Source: Alistipes sp.
GTDB taxonomy: Bacteria > Bacteroidota > Bacteroidia > Bacteroidales > Rikenellaceae
Length of the DNA: 64,000 nt
NCBI GenBank assembly: GCA_017646625.1
Contig: JAGCMF010000003.1
Coordinates: 1-64,000 of the forward strand
Direction of reading: 5' to 3'
Below, piece after piece: positions 9,938 to 18,600 of this stretch. A model generated the notes under the pieces. It had not been told where the DNA came from and did no database searches. It saw only the letters and a list, made by a program, of their open reading frames with translations. Within the stretch, counting starts at the first letter, position 1; each line of letters opens with the position of its first letter. The translations under genes and the position numbers were made by a program.

Positions 9938-10907
9938 TATATTTGGCAAGAGTCTACGCACGACCATCTTCGGAGCCTCACATGCCGAGGCTATAGGTAT
10001 TGTCATGGAGGGTGTCCCCGCAGGTATAACCCTCCGTGCAGAACTCTTTGCCCACGACATAGACCGTCGCCGCCCATCACTACATGGCGAGACGCCACGC
10101 AAAGAGTGCGACATGCCAATAATCAAGGGTCTTGATGCCCATAACACAACGACGGGCAATGCCATAACCATTGAATTTAAGAATAACAACATACGTTCTA
10201 CCGACTACTCTCAATTCGAGACTCACCCACGACCCTCGCATGCTGACCTTGTGCAGCGTCGTAAGTATGGCGCCGACTATGACATATCGGGTGGCGGCAT
10301 GGCATCAGGGCGCATGACTGTAGCACTCGTTGCCGCGGGCGTTGTGGCAAAGAGCATAATACCAGAGGCATCGTTCTTAACATCACTCGTTGAGGTGGGT
10401 GGATGCAGCGACAGCGAGGCCATGGAGGCGATAATAGCCTCGGCAGCACGTGATGGCGACTCCGTAGGTGGCATCATTGAGTGTCGCGTCTCATCAGTGC
10501 CCACATCCCTTGGTGAGCCATTCTTCGACTCGGCAGAGAGCATAATATCACATCTACTATTCTCAATACCTGGGGTCAAGGGCGTTGAATTTGGAGATGG
10601 CTTTGCGGGGAGCACAAAGCGAGGTTCGGAACGTAACGACGCTATTATAGACAATACTGGCACCACAGCGACAAACAATGAGGGTGGTATAAATGGTGGC
10701 ATAACAAATGGCAACGACATTGTAGTTCGTGTTGCGATAAAGCCTACACCTAGCATATCAAAGGTGCAGTCTACATACAATTTTGAGAGTGGAGAGCTGG
10801 AACCTTTGGTCATTGGTGGTCGCCACGACGCATGCATAGCACGCCGTGCCGTGGTGGTCGTCGAGGCGATGGTGGCACTTGCTCTTGCGGAACTTAAACT
10901 ACGTTAG
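9930..10907 (+). CDS. aroC: Chorismate synthase (divergent signature motifs)
   Basis: AroC converts EPSP to chorismate using reduced FMN. The 325-residue protein starts MNNIFGKSLRTTIFGASHAE and has DIDRRRPS, GMASGRMTVALVAAGVVAK and GGRHDACIARRAVVVVEAMVA. The overall order of motifs is that of chorismate synthase, but three normally conserved signature residues differ: GESHG reads GASHA, and GGGRASGRET reads GGGMASGRMT. The protein is also about 30 residues shorter than usual. The active-site histidine and the GRHD motif are kept. The gene overlaps aroA and is followed one base later by prmC. I expect it to be functional, as it is the only copy in view, but the changes deserve attention. Confidence 0.88.
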   Translation: MNNIFGKSLRTTIFGASHAEAIGIVMEGVPAGITLRAELFAHDIDRRRPSLHGETPRKECDMPIIKGLDAHNTTTGNAITIEFKNNNIRSTDYSQFETHPRPSHADLVQRRKYGADYDISGGGMASGRMTVALVAAGVVAKSIIPEASFLTSLVEVGGCSDSEAMEAIIASAARDGDSVGGIIECRVSSVPTSLGEPFFDSAESIISHLLFSIPGVKGVEFGDGFAGSTKRGSERNDAIIDNTGTTATNNEGGINGGITNGNDIVVRVAIKPTPSISKVQSTYNFESGELEPLVIGGRHDACIARRAVVVVEAMVALALAELKLR

Positions 10908-10908
10908 C

Positions 10909-11748
10909 ATGGCATCACGACGCGAGATATTCGATAGGCTGCGCCGCACCGCCGAGGAGGTATACCCCACAGCCGAGGCACGACAGATTGCCGAAATGAT
11001 AACAACATCGTTGGGCGGCATAACGCGCAATGACCTCATCATAGAGCCCAACAAGGAGCTCGTAATAGATAATTTAGACACCATAACGGCCGAGATACGT
11101 GCCTGGCGACCAGTGCAATATATCATCGGGCATGCCTACTTTGCAGATATGGAGCTCGAAGTTAAAGAGGGGGTACTCATACCTCGCCCCGAGACAGAAG
11201 AGCTTGTAGAGTGGGTGGCGCAACGCATGCCGCATGCCAAGTCAATAGTAGACGTATGCTGTGGCAGCGGATGTATAGCTATAGCACTATCACGAAACAT
11301 TAAGCATAGTAGGGTCTGCGGCATAGATATATCACCCGAAGCACTCGCCATAGCACGTCGTAATGGCGCACGCTACGCACCCGATGTAGAGTTCATCGAG
11401 GGAGATGCTCTTTGCGACATAGCACGCTGCATTAGAGGTAAAGTAGACGTTGTAGTATCCAACCCACCATATATCCCCGAGGCAGACAAATCGGCAATGC
11501 GCCATAATGTCACCAAATATGAACCAGCAATAGCCCTCTTCGTACCCAATGACGACCCCCTACTCTTCTATCGCGCCATAGCACGGCAGGCACGTGAGAT
11601 ACTAAACCCCGCAGGTGAACTATACTTCGAGATATACGAGCAATATGGCGAAGAGATGTGTACCATGCTCCACGAGGAGGGATATAGTGAGGTGCTTATA
11701 CATGAGGACTTTAGAGGTAAGCAGAGAATGATATGCGCAAGTGTGTAA
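10909..11748 (+). CDS. prmC: Peptide chain release factor N5-glutamine methyltransferase
   Basis: PrmC methylates the glutamine of the GGQ motif in release factors RF1 and RF2. I chose the ATG at 10909, one base after the aroC stop (MASRREIFDRLRRTAEEVYP), over an upstream in-frame ATG inside aroC. The 279-residue protein has the helical N-terminal domain, IPRPETEELVEWV, the SAM motif IVDVCCGSGCIAIAL and the substrate-binding VVSNPPYIPEAD (NPPY). Length is normal. The stop overlaps the start of recX by 16 bp, so aroA-aroC-prmC-recX looks like one operon. Confidence 0.94.
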   Translation: MASRREIFDRLRRTAEEVYPTAEARQIAEMITTSLGGITRNDLIIEPNKELVIDNLDTITAEIRAWRPVQYIIGHAYFADMELEVKEGVLIPRPETEELVEWVAQRMPHAKSIVDVCCGSGCIAIALSRNIKHSRVCGIDISPEALAIARRNGARYAPDVEFIEGDALCDIARCIRGKVDVVVSNPPYIPEADKSAMRHNVTKYEPAIALFVPNDDPLLFYRAIARQAREILNPAGELYFEIYEQYGEEMCTMLHEEGYSEVLIHEDFRGKQRMICASV

Positions 11749-12248
11749 CAGAGAGAGATGGCGTGGGCACACCTCACGAACGTAAAACAAAGAGTGGCTC
11801 CGAGGCACTACAGTCACTCATGCGCCTATGTGCACGTGCCGAAAAGTCATCCGGCGATGCCATGCGCCTAATGCGCACATGGGGAGTACCCGAGACAGAA
11901 CGCCAGGGGGTACTCAAAAGACTAATAGAGCAGCGATATATAGACGACACTCGATATGCCGAGGCCTACACACGCGAGAAGTCACAGCTCGCGGGATGGG
12001 GAGCACGAAAGATCGCCATGCACCTACGACAGAAAGGCGTAGCATCGAATATTATTACCACAACACTCGCCCACCTCGACACCGATGAGATGGAGTCAAA
12101 GCTAAAAGATAAACTGCACCGCAAGTTACGTAGCACAAAGGCAGCAACCGACTACGAACTCAAGGGCAAATTGCTCCGTTATGCCCTGGGCCTGGGATAT
12201 GAGTATGATGTCTGCGTCAGCGTTATAGATAAAATTCTGAATGCATAG
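11733..12248 (+). CDS. recX: Regulatory protein RecX
   Basis: RecX binds RecA filaments and limits their activity. The 171-residue protein has three short helical repeats; LMRTWGVPETERQGVLKRL, IEQRYIDDTRYAEAYTREK and GWGARKIAMHLRQKGV are characteristic of the family. The first 25 residues are charged and poorly conserved. The start at 11733 lies inside the prmC end; a later start is possible, but none is better supported. It is the last gene of the aroA-aroC-prmC-recX unit, and no recA gene is in view. Confidence 0.85.
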   Translation: MRKCVTERDGVGTPHERKTKSGSEALQSLMRLCARAEKSSGDAMRLMRTWGVPETERQGVLKRLIEQRYIDDTRYAEAYTREKSQLAGWGARKIAMHLRQKGVASNIITTTLAHLDTDEMESKLKDKLHRKLRSTKAATDYELKGKLLRYALGLGYEYDVCVSVIDKILNA

Positions 12249-12257
12249 CCTAAAAAT

Positions 12258-12288
12258 TTTGTAAATCGATATATTTTACTTACTTTTG
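12258..12288 (+). promoter_or_regulatory. Promoter of tRNA-Arg
   Basis: TTTG (12258-12261), exactly 19 nt, then TACTTTTG (12281-12288). This is a full match to the Bacteroidota primary sigma consensus and serves as an internal standard for other promoters in the window. A leader of about 85 nt would precede the tRNA. Confidence 0.75.
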
Positions 12289-12378
12289 CAGCGCAAAACG
12301 ACCCAATGGTTGCGAATGTGGTCTACATATGTGAATGTCATGCCTGTAAGGCGCAACTAATTGAGTAGATTATGTGAT

Positions 12379-12452
12379 GGTTCCGTAGCTCAGCTGGATA
12401 GAGCAACAGCCTTCTAAGCTGTGGGTCGTGGGTTCGAATCCCGCCGGAATCA
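12379..12452 (+). tRNA. tRNA-Arg, anticodon TCT
   Basis: The 74-nt gene folds as a complete cloverleaf: acceptor GGTTCCG with CGGAATC, D arm GCTC/GAGC, anticodon stem ACAGC/GCTGT with loop CTTCTAA (anticodon TCT), and T loop TTCGAAT. CCA is not encoded; the sequence after the discriminator A is CGAGCG. Its 3' end is the likely insertion point of the CRISPR-Cas island that follows. Confidence 0.97.
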
Positions 12453-12453
12453 C
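12442..12453 (+). repeat. tRNA-Arg 3' end, proposed left attachment core
   Basis: The sequence CGCCGGAATCAC at the 3' end of tRNA-Arg recurs with one change (CGTCGGAATCAC) at 19447-19458, 7 kb away, in the same orientation. A direct repeat of a tRNA 3' end is the usual mark of an integrated element. The repeat is short, so chance cannot be excluded. Confidence 0.35.
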
Positions 12454-12462
12454 GAGCGCAAT

Positions 12463-12638
12463 GCGCAACAAGAAAGCCACTCATTATGAGTGGCTTTTGT
12501 TGTATTAGTGACTATGGGAGCTTGCTCACAGATAGTCACTAATATAACAAAAGATACCGTATCGGATACGGTTTTATTGTTGCGCTTTGCCGAGGTTCCG
12601 TGCGGGAAAGGCGTTAAGCGAAGCAGACCTTGGTCTGC
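12463..12638 (+). other. Hairpin-rich segment between tRNA-Arg and the CRISPR arrays
   Basis: I see no gene between 12453 and 12736. The segment instead holds nested inverted repeats. An outer 9-bp pair (GCGCAACAA 12463-12471 with TTGTTGCGC 12577-12585) encloses three hairpins: the terminator stem 12473-12497, a 21-bp stem with one G-U pair (12495-12515 with 12532-12552, whose loop has a further GAGC/GCTC stem), and ACCGTATC/GATACGGT (12556-12572). A fourth hairpin, GCAGACC/GGTCTGC, is at 12623-12638. Transcribed, 12463-12585 would fold as a multi-branched structure. It could be a structured RNA, a remnant of a mobile element end, or stacked terminators; the sequence does not decide. Confidence 0.5.
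12473..12498 (+). terminator. Terminator after tRNA-Arg
   Basis: AAAGCCACTCA (473-483 of this kb) and TGAGTGGCTTT form a perfect 11-bp stem with a TTA loop, followed by TTTGTT. It lies 20 bp past the tRNA. Confidence 0.75.
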
Positions 12639-12736
12639 GTAGTAGCCAATCCCACCGATACAAATTTTAGATGCCGAGCCGACATAATGAAAGACAAGCA
12701 TAGTGGGGCTTATGACACCGTAAACAAGAACGCTGC

Positions 12737-12838
12737 GTTGTGTCTTATTCTATTTCTACATCAAACCACAACTGTTGAAATGATCTTAGAAGATCTTTAT
12801 CCGTTGTGTCTTATTCTATTTCTACATCAAACCACAAC
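12737..12838. CRISPR. Orphan two-repeat CRISPR mini-array, 36-nt repeats
   Basis: Two identical 36-nt repeats (12737-12772 and 12803-12838) flank one 30-nt spacer (12773-12802). Both begin GTTGTGTCTTATTC and end with CATCAAACCACAAC; the ends are inverted (GTTGTG/CACAAC). The second repeat stops 6 bp before the first 47-nt repeat of the main array. In the same orientation the repeat resembles the 47-nt repeat at both ends (GTTGTG... and ...ACATCAAAC) but lacks about 11 internal nt and has no TAnnTTTG promoter box. No separate cas genes for it are in view. It may be a remnant of an older, related array or an orphan of another system. Confidence 0.7.
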
Positions 12839-12844
12839 TATATT

Positions 12845-14274
12845 GCTGTGATTTGCTTTTAAATTTGTATCTTTGACATACCAAACACACTCCATTGTTC
12901 GCTGTGTACTCCGACGAGGGGTTGTGATTTGCTTTTAAATTTGTATCTTTGACATACCAAACACACTTAAAGTCATATCCTCTCTTTCATCTTCAGTGTT
13001 GTGATTTGCTTTTAAATTTGTATCTTTGACATACCAAACACACTAATGCTGTCTGCCAACTGGCGAGAGAACTGTTGTGATTTGCTTTTAAATTTGTATA
13101 TTTGACACATCAAACACACTAAATATAGTAATTAATATGCTTCTGTCCAAGTTGTGATTTGCTTTTAAATTTGTATATTTGACACATCAAACACACTATT
13201 GCGCCATTTAAGGTGCCAATATGGTTTGTTGTGATTTGCTTTTAAATTTGTATATTTGACACATCAAACACACTGATATCGCAGCAGATCATCATCGGCC
13301 TGCAGTTGTGATTTGCTTTTAAATTTGTATATTTGACACATCAAACACACTTCTAACCTCCAAACAATTTGCACACTATTTGTTGTGATTTGCTTTTAAA
13401 TTTGTATATTTGACACATCAAACACACTGGTATGGGTTGGAGATACAAACGCAACAATGTTGTGATTTGCTTTTAAATTTGTATATTTGACACATCAAAC
13501 ACACTTAGACGCTGTTAATTACTTCAACAATCATCGTTGTGATTTGCTTTTAAATTTGTATATTTGACACATCAAACACACTATAAGTATACAACTACTA
13601 TAACACCCGAGGTTGTGATTTGCTTTTAAATTTGTATATTTGACACATCAAACACACTTCCTCCTCGCTGCAGTCGGTTATATATGTTGTTGTGATTTGC
13701 TTTTAAATTTGTATATTTGACACATCAAACACACTTTAAGACAAGTTTAACCGAGTAAATGACAAGTTGTGATTTGCTTTTAAATTTGTATATTTGACAC
13801 ATCAAACACACTGTTAACTGCGTTAATAAATACAAATCCTCTGTTGTGATTTGCTTTTAAATTTGTATATTTGACACATCAAACACACTAGTTGCTTCTC
13901 CATCTTAAAGCCTTCATATGTTGTGATTTGCTTTTAAATTTGTATATTTGACACATCAAACACACTTTGCTGGCGTTTGGTCGATACTCGCCTATAGTTG
14001 TGATTTGCTTTTAAATTTGTATATTTGACACATCAAACACACTTGTTTGGACCACCAATAAACCTAACAGGTTGTTGTGATTTGCTTTTAAATTTGTATA
14101 TTTGACACATCAAACACACTATGAAATGGATTGGACAAATGAGACCATTAGTTGTGATTTGCTTTTAAATTTGTATATTTGACACATCAAACACACTATG
14201 ACGTATTGGCGTAATAGATTGATGTATGTTGTGATTTGCTTTTAAATTTGTATATTTGACACATCAAACACACT
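12845..14274 (+). CRISPR. Type II-C CRISPR array, 19 repeats of 47 nt, 18 spacers of 29-30 nt
   Basis: Repeats start at 12845, 12921, 12998, 13074, 13151, 13228, 13305, 13382, 13459, 13536, 13612, 13689, 13766, 13843, 13920, 13997, 14074, 14151 and 14228. Each is 47 nt, beginning GTTGTGATTTGC and ending AAACACACT. The first repeat begins GCTGTG. The first three carry TATCTTTGACATACC where the remaining sixteen carry TATATTTGACACATC. Spacers are 30 nt except four of 29. The tracrRNA anti-repeat at 19235-19256 pairs with repeat positions 2-23, so crRNAs read on the plus strand. The diverged repeats at the left mark the old end, and the uniform repeats next to cas2 mark the end where new spacers enter; transcription therefore runs toward the leader, as described for other II-C arrays. 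Confidence 0.98.
12922..12951 (+). promoter_or_regulatory. Repeat-embedded promoter (example; present in 18 of 19 repeats)
   Basis: Within the 47-nt repeat, TTG at positions 2-4, 19 nt, then TAT[C/A]TTTG at positions 24-31 form a full Bacteroidota promoter. Transcription would begin in the last 10 nt of the repeat or at the start of the spacer. The left-most repeat has CTG in place of TTG. The same arrangement of elements drives tRNA-Arg (12258-12288). Function is inferred from sequence only. Confidence 0.6.
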
Positions 14275-14347
14275 ACAATCGCCGCAAGATACTGGATTGC
14301 AAGAGTTTATAAGGATAATTAGAAAATAAAAAATCACAGTGTTTGAT
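14275..14347. other. CRISPR leader region
   Basis: This is the AT-rich stretch between the last perfect repeat and the terminator before cas2. Its position beside the uniform repeats and cas1/cas2 fits the leader where new spacers are added. No open frame or further repeat is present. Confidence 0.5.
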
Positions 14348-14382
14348 AAAAGGATTTGCGCTGTAATAGTGCAAATCCTTTT
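14348..14382. terminator. Bidirectional terminator between array and cas2
   Basis: AAAAGGATTTGC (14348-14359) and GCAAATCCTTTT (14371-14382) form a perfect 12-bp stem with an 11-nt loop. Flanking T-runs on both strands suit it to end both the crRNA transcripts and the cas9-cas1-cas2 mRNA, which converge here. Confidence 0.8.
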
Positions 14383-14403
14383 CTATTTATATCGGCTATG
14401 CTT

Positions 14404-14739
14404 TTAGAATAGTTCCAATTGTTGCGTCGGAGTATCTTGTTTGACTTGCTGGCATCCACGAAAAAGTTCCATCTGCCCAAATTGTTTATCAGTAACTGTT
14501 AGAATACCGATGTATCCCTCATTGGGCAACCAGCTTTTGACTCGTTTAATATGAACATCTGCATTTTCTCGACTTGGACAATGGCGCAGATATATCGAAA
14601 ATTGAAACATAGTGAAGCCGTCCCGTAGAAGATTCTTGCGGAATTGAGCATAAATTTTGCGATCCTTCTTTGTCTCGGTGGGCAAATCAAAGAAGATGAA
14701 AATCCACATAATCTGATATTCGCTAAATCGTTCTATCAT
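14404..14739 (-). CDS. cas2: CRISPR-associated endonuclease Cas2
   Basis: Cas2 forms the Cas1-Cas2 integrase core that inserts new spacers. The 111-residue protein has the ferredoxin-like start [18 protein letters not shown], with the family Asp after IFF, then [20 protein letters not shown] and a short C-terminal tail. Length is normal. The start overlaps the cas1 stop by 4 bp, so the three cas genes form one operon. No csn2 or cas4 follows, which places the locus in subtype II-C. Confidence 0.95.
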   Translation of the reverse strand: MIERFSEYQIMWIFIFFDLPTETKKDRKIYAQFRKNLLRDGFTMFQFSIYLRHCPSRENADVHIKRVKSWLPNEGYIGILTVTDKQFGQMELFRGCQQVKQDTPTQQLELF

Positions 14740-15671
14740 TCCATAGATGGATATGCTATTTTACGAATCTCTCCACTATAACATTTATATAACGAAGCGG
14801 TAGTCATTCCCACTCCAATCATCAATGGACTTCGCCTACCGTTTATCACAACATCCAAAACTGGAATAGAGAGCAATTGCCCTTTAATCTCTTTGGTTAA
14901 ATTTGTTATGTCTGCTCCACTATCAACAATTTCTGATACCAATTTATCGACATAAGGACGATATGGCTCCATAATATCATCGGCAAGACAATATGCGTTA
15001 TAGCGATTGTGGTGATGGATTCCCAATGTTGGCAACAATCCACTTCCCACTAACGAACGTGCCACCACAGCACGCAATATCGCATATCCATAATTCAGCA
15101 GATTGTTAGGCGGAACACCCTCCCTATCGCGACGAAAGCCCTTAATATGCCCGAACAAATTTTGCCAATAGAAGGCTGCTGCTCGTCCTTCAAGATTGTC
15201 GGAATCTCCGCTTTTGACCTGCTTTGCCCAAGCCTCCATATTGCCACACTCCATACCTCGCTGACGATATAATACAGCTGACTGATTAAGAATCTTTGCC
15301 TGAATAGTCTGCTGCCACAACTGCTTTTTCAATGGTAATGACGCTTCAATCTGGTCGCGAAATCTCTCTGATTGGGTTGTATTACCATCAAGAGGCAACA
15401 TCAACCCTGACGGCATACGATGCTCATCACAAGTTATGACAGCCACATTATTATCCAACAAAGCACTCATCGCCCCTTGCGTTATGGTTATCTGCTTATG
15501 GTCGAGTACCACAACGCCGATATCCTCTATTGGCACATGCTTGACAACTGACTCCTTAAAATGGTCGGATAAAGTTTCGTTATTCTCAACTTGCGGTAAG
15601 CGTATTTCCAATTGCGCAAACTTGGCACTCAAATAAGCAGGGTTACCGAAATATAGCGTTCGCTTTATCAT
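14736..15671 (-). CDS. cas1: CRISPR-associated integrase Cas1 (type II)
   Basis: Cas1 catalyses spacer integration. The 311-residue protein starts [20 protein letters not shown], as type II Cas1 proteins do. The metal-binding residues appear as the Glu in [13 protein letters not shown], the His in [17 protein letters not shown] and the acidic residues in [13 protein letters not shown]. It overlaps cas9 by 4 bp upstream and cas2 by 4 bp downstream. Confidence 0.96.
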   Translation of the reverse strand: MIKRTLYFGNPAYLSAKFAQLEIRLPQVENNETLSDHFKESVVKHVPIEDIGVVVLDHKQITITQGAMSALLDNNVAVITCDEHRMPSGLMLPLDGNTTQSERFRDQIEASLPLKKQLWQQTIQAKILNQSAVLYRQRGMECGNMEAWAKQVKSGDSDNLEGRAAAFYWQNLFGHIKGFRRDREGVPPNNLLNYGYAILRAVVARSLVGSGLLPTLGIHHHNRYNAYCLADDIMEPYRPYVDKLVSEIVDSGADITNLTKEIKGQLLSIPVLDVVINGRRSPLMIGVGMTTASLYKCYSGEIRKIAYPSME

Positions 15672-18600
15672 ACCTCTGTAATTTTGCCGGTTATGCTAAT
15701 ATGAACTTTGTGAGGGTTGTTCTCTATCAAACTCTTAACGCTTTGAATTCTAATCATTTTCCTCATATTGATGGACAAGGCTTCATTTTTAACACCATTG
15801 TATTTATCATCAACGGTTGTCTCTAAATGATGCCTAAACACATAATAACTTTGCGCTAACTTCTGCACCCTATACAAATACTTGCTTAACAAAGCATAAT
15901 CCTTATTCCGCATCGCATCTTGATATAGTACCTCCTCCATGCCGAGAATAAACATCTCGTTCTGTTGCATTGAGAATGCAAACTGCCAATTGGCCGATGC
16001 CGGTAGTTGCTCTTGGAAAGATTCGGGCATAACAGAAGAGATATTTTCCCATACCTCACCCGGGTTGGTAATGATTGTCGGAACACCATACTTCTTGCGC
16101 TCTACAGCGTGCCAAAAGGTTGCAATATGCTCTTGCCAGTTACCGCTTTCGTCCACATAGATTGCAACATGGTGGTTGTTTCCGGGCTTAACGAAAGAGA
16201 TTGCTTCGCCTTGTTTGTTGTAGCGCACGGGGACGGTAGAACTGAGACCAGTATAACACCTCACGCTACGAATCTCTCTTCCTTGGTGGTCAAGCAGAGG
16301 CTCAGCAAAAGCCTTTTCCGGTTTGCCGCCATATTGTTTCAGTCGCTCGGTAACGATATCGCGAATTCGTCTATCAACAATATCTTTTGCTTTTTTAAGA
16401 TCAATGCTGCCAATTTTATATTTAATAACAATCTCGTCCTTGCCTGTTGCAATACTGTGTATACGACCATAAACACTCTCCTCACTCAACGCCCCACGAG
16501 GGATTACAATACCCTCTTGAACACATACTCGCTTTCCACCCTTGTGGATATATCGTTTACCGAGAGTTGCTGCTCGCTTTCCGCCCTTGAACGATACTGC
16601 GATACCCTCTATCGCCTTTTCAACTTCTACTGTTGGGATGTGCGGCTGCATTTGAATATAGCGTTGTAGACTTATTAAGCGTTGTTTTGTTGCTACACCC
16701 TGTTCTTCATTGTCCAACGAACGGAACGATACCTCTTTGAGAGAACTTAAGTTATTAATGCGTTGTATATAACCTTGCTTTGTGCAAGCAATAGTCAAGG
16801 CGTCAACCGCGTGATGGCGATGATCCATACGCTTCGACCAATCTTTGATGCGTTCAACCTCAATCTTCTCTCCATTTACATCTCGTTCAACCATTTCGGT
16901 AAGGCCAGCCTCTTTGTAGCGTTGGAAATTTAGCGAATGTAATACTTCGTCCCAGCCCCAAATGTGGCGGATAAAATCAGTGATGCTACCACTTGTCGAA
17001 TAGACATTGTAGCACACGGTCTGCAACATCTCCTTTGCTTTCTTGGCGATATATTGGCTCTCTCGCAACTGGCGATCGATAAAGTCGGATGGTACATCAC
17101 AGCCCTTCATCAATAGTTTGTTGCGCTTGGTATTAGAGATTTTTTTGCGATCAGCCAAATCGTTTACACGTTCTATATAAGCCTGGAGTTCACCCTCTCC
17201 TCGGCTTGACATAAAGTCGTAGGCAACTCGATTATTCTTCTCTTTATTGCATCGGCGGCAAGCGCATACCTTATTCGAAAAACTATCATCAAAAAGCACC
17301 GAACGAGGAATTATATGCTCTACCTCAACACCAGAACCGAGTAGGAACTCTTTGACATTAACCGTTTCGCCACAGTACATACAGGTTTGTTCCGTCTCCT
17401 CCCACATTCTATATTTCTGAATGCGAGAACGTGTTGGCGTTAATTCGTACTCCTCTATCAACTCTGCTACTCTTTCGTTTTCACGTTGATTGCTACTCAT
17501 CGCCTTTGTCGCCGACTCGCGTTCTTCTCGGCTCTGTTTCAACTCGCGAGCAAGTTCGACTCTAATCTCGTCGAAGCGACCATACTCATTCATCAATGCA
17601 TTGACAAGATTTACCAACTGATTAAGAATCTTCTCCACAACGGGTTGGCGCAATTCGCCCTTTCCAATCGGCAGAAGTTTCTCGGCAAGCGTGCGAGCTT
17701 TATTTTGCTCGGCGGTAAGAGAGGTATCATTATAACCTGCTTTCAATTTCGCTTCATAGTATTGGAATCCATCCTGAAGGTAAGGTAAAATCTTGCGAAT
17801 AGCGCGGGTAGACTTATTGCCATAACCAGCCTTTACAAAATCTATCTTACACAACTCTTCAATAACCGATTCGTCTTCTATATTAAAATTCTTATGGAGC
17901 ACTGAATGTAATTCGTCTATATTAGAGATGGAATATAGGGTGTGCCACAACTTATAAAGAGGTTGTTCTTCGCAAGAAATATCTATCACCTTCGACAACT
18001 CTCCTGTTTCAGTATTTACAATACTTCCATCTTTTATCGCTAATTCGAACTTTAATAAATCTCCTTTACCTACATAGCCATCGAGGGCCTTTGCAATTGC
18101 ACAATAGGTAGTATTACCTTGTAAACCTGTACCAACAGCTTTACTAAATAACCAATCCTTTGACTTTATGCCCAAAATATTTTTGAGGTCTGTCGCCTTT
18201 AATTTATCATGGGTGTTCATAAAGTCAAAGATTGTCCGCTTCTGTTCAAGAGATATGAAGAGTTCGTCGTTAACCTTGTTCTTAATTTTGAGATTGTTGA
18301 TTGCTTCCCATATTTTGCACATTTGAAACAATGGCGATGTGCGAGGCGCAACCTTTGGTGCATACTTGCGTGGATTGCCATTCTCATCGATACTCTCTAA
18401 TTGGCAATGAGCCACTAGATGTTTGCACGATTTGAGAGGTCGCTGATGGAAGATAATATAGTTGCGAATATGAGATACGGCCTCATTGGTTAGAATCTCT
18501 GGGTAGAATTGTTGCTGGCAGGACATTATTGCATCAAACTCCTCGACATACGCATCTCGTGGATAGACTCTCTCCTTGCATCGGAAAGCGCTATCCGCCA

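Noticed and set aside
12463-12585. Integron attC site
   Set aside because: Outer pair GCGCAACAA/TTGTTGCGC does not satisfy the RYYYAAC/GTTRRRY core rule, and no integron integrase is near.
12737-12838. Type VI-B (Cas13b) assignment of the 36-nt repeats
   Set aside because: Repeat and spacer length and the GTTG/CAAC ends fit, but the internal bases do not match Cas13b repeats I know, and no HEPN effector is in view.
12630-12851. Short plus-strand frame across the orphan CRISPR repeats
   Set aside because: Its sequence repeats (LILFLHQTTT twice) only because it translates the two 36-nt repeats.
16007-16669. Plus-strand open frame of 220 codons
   Set aside because: It lies fully within cas9 on the opposite strand; cas9 motifs are unambiguous.
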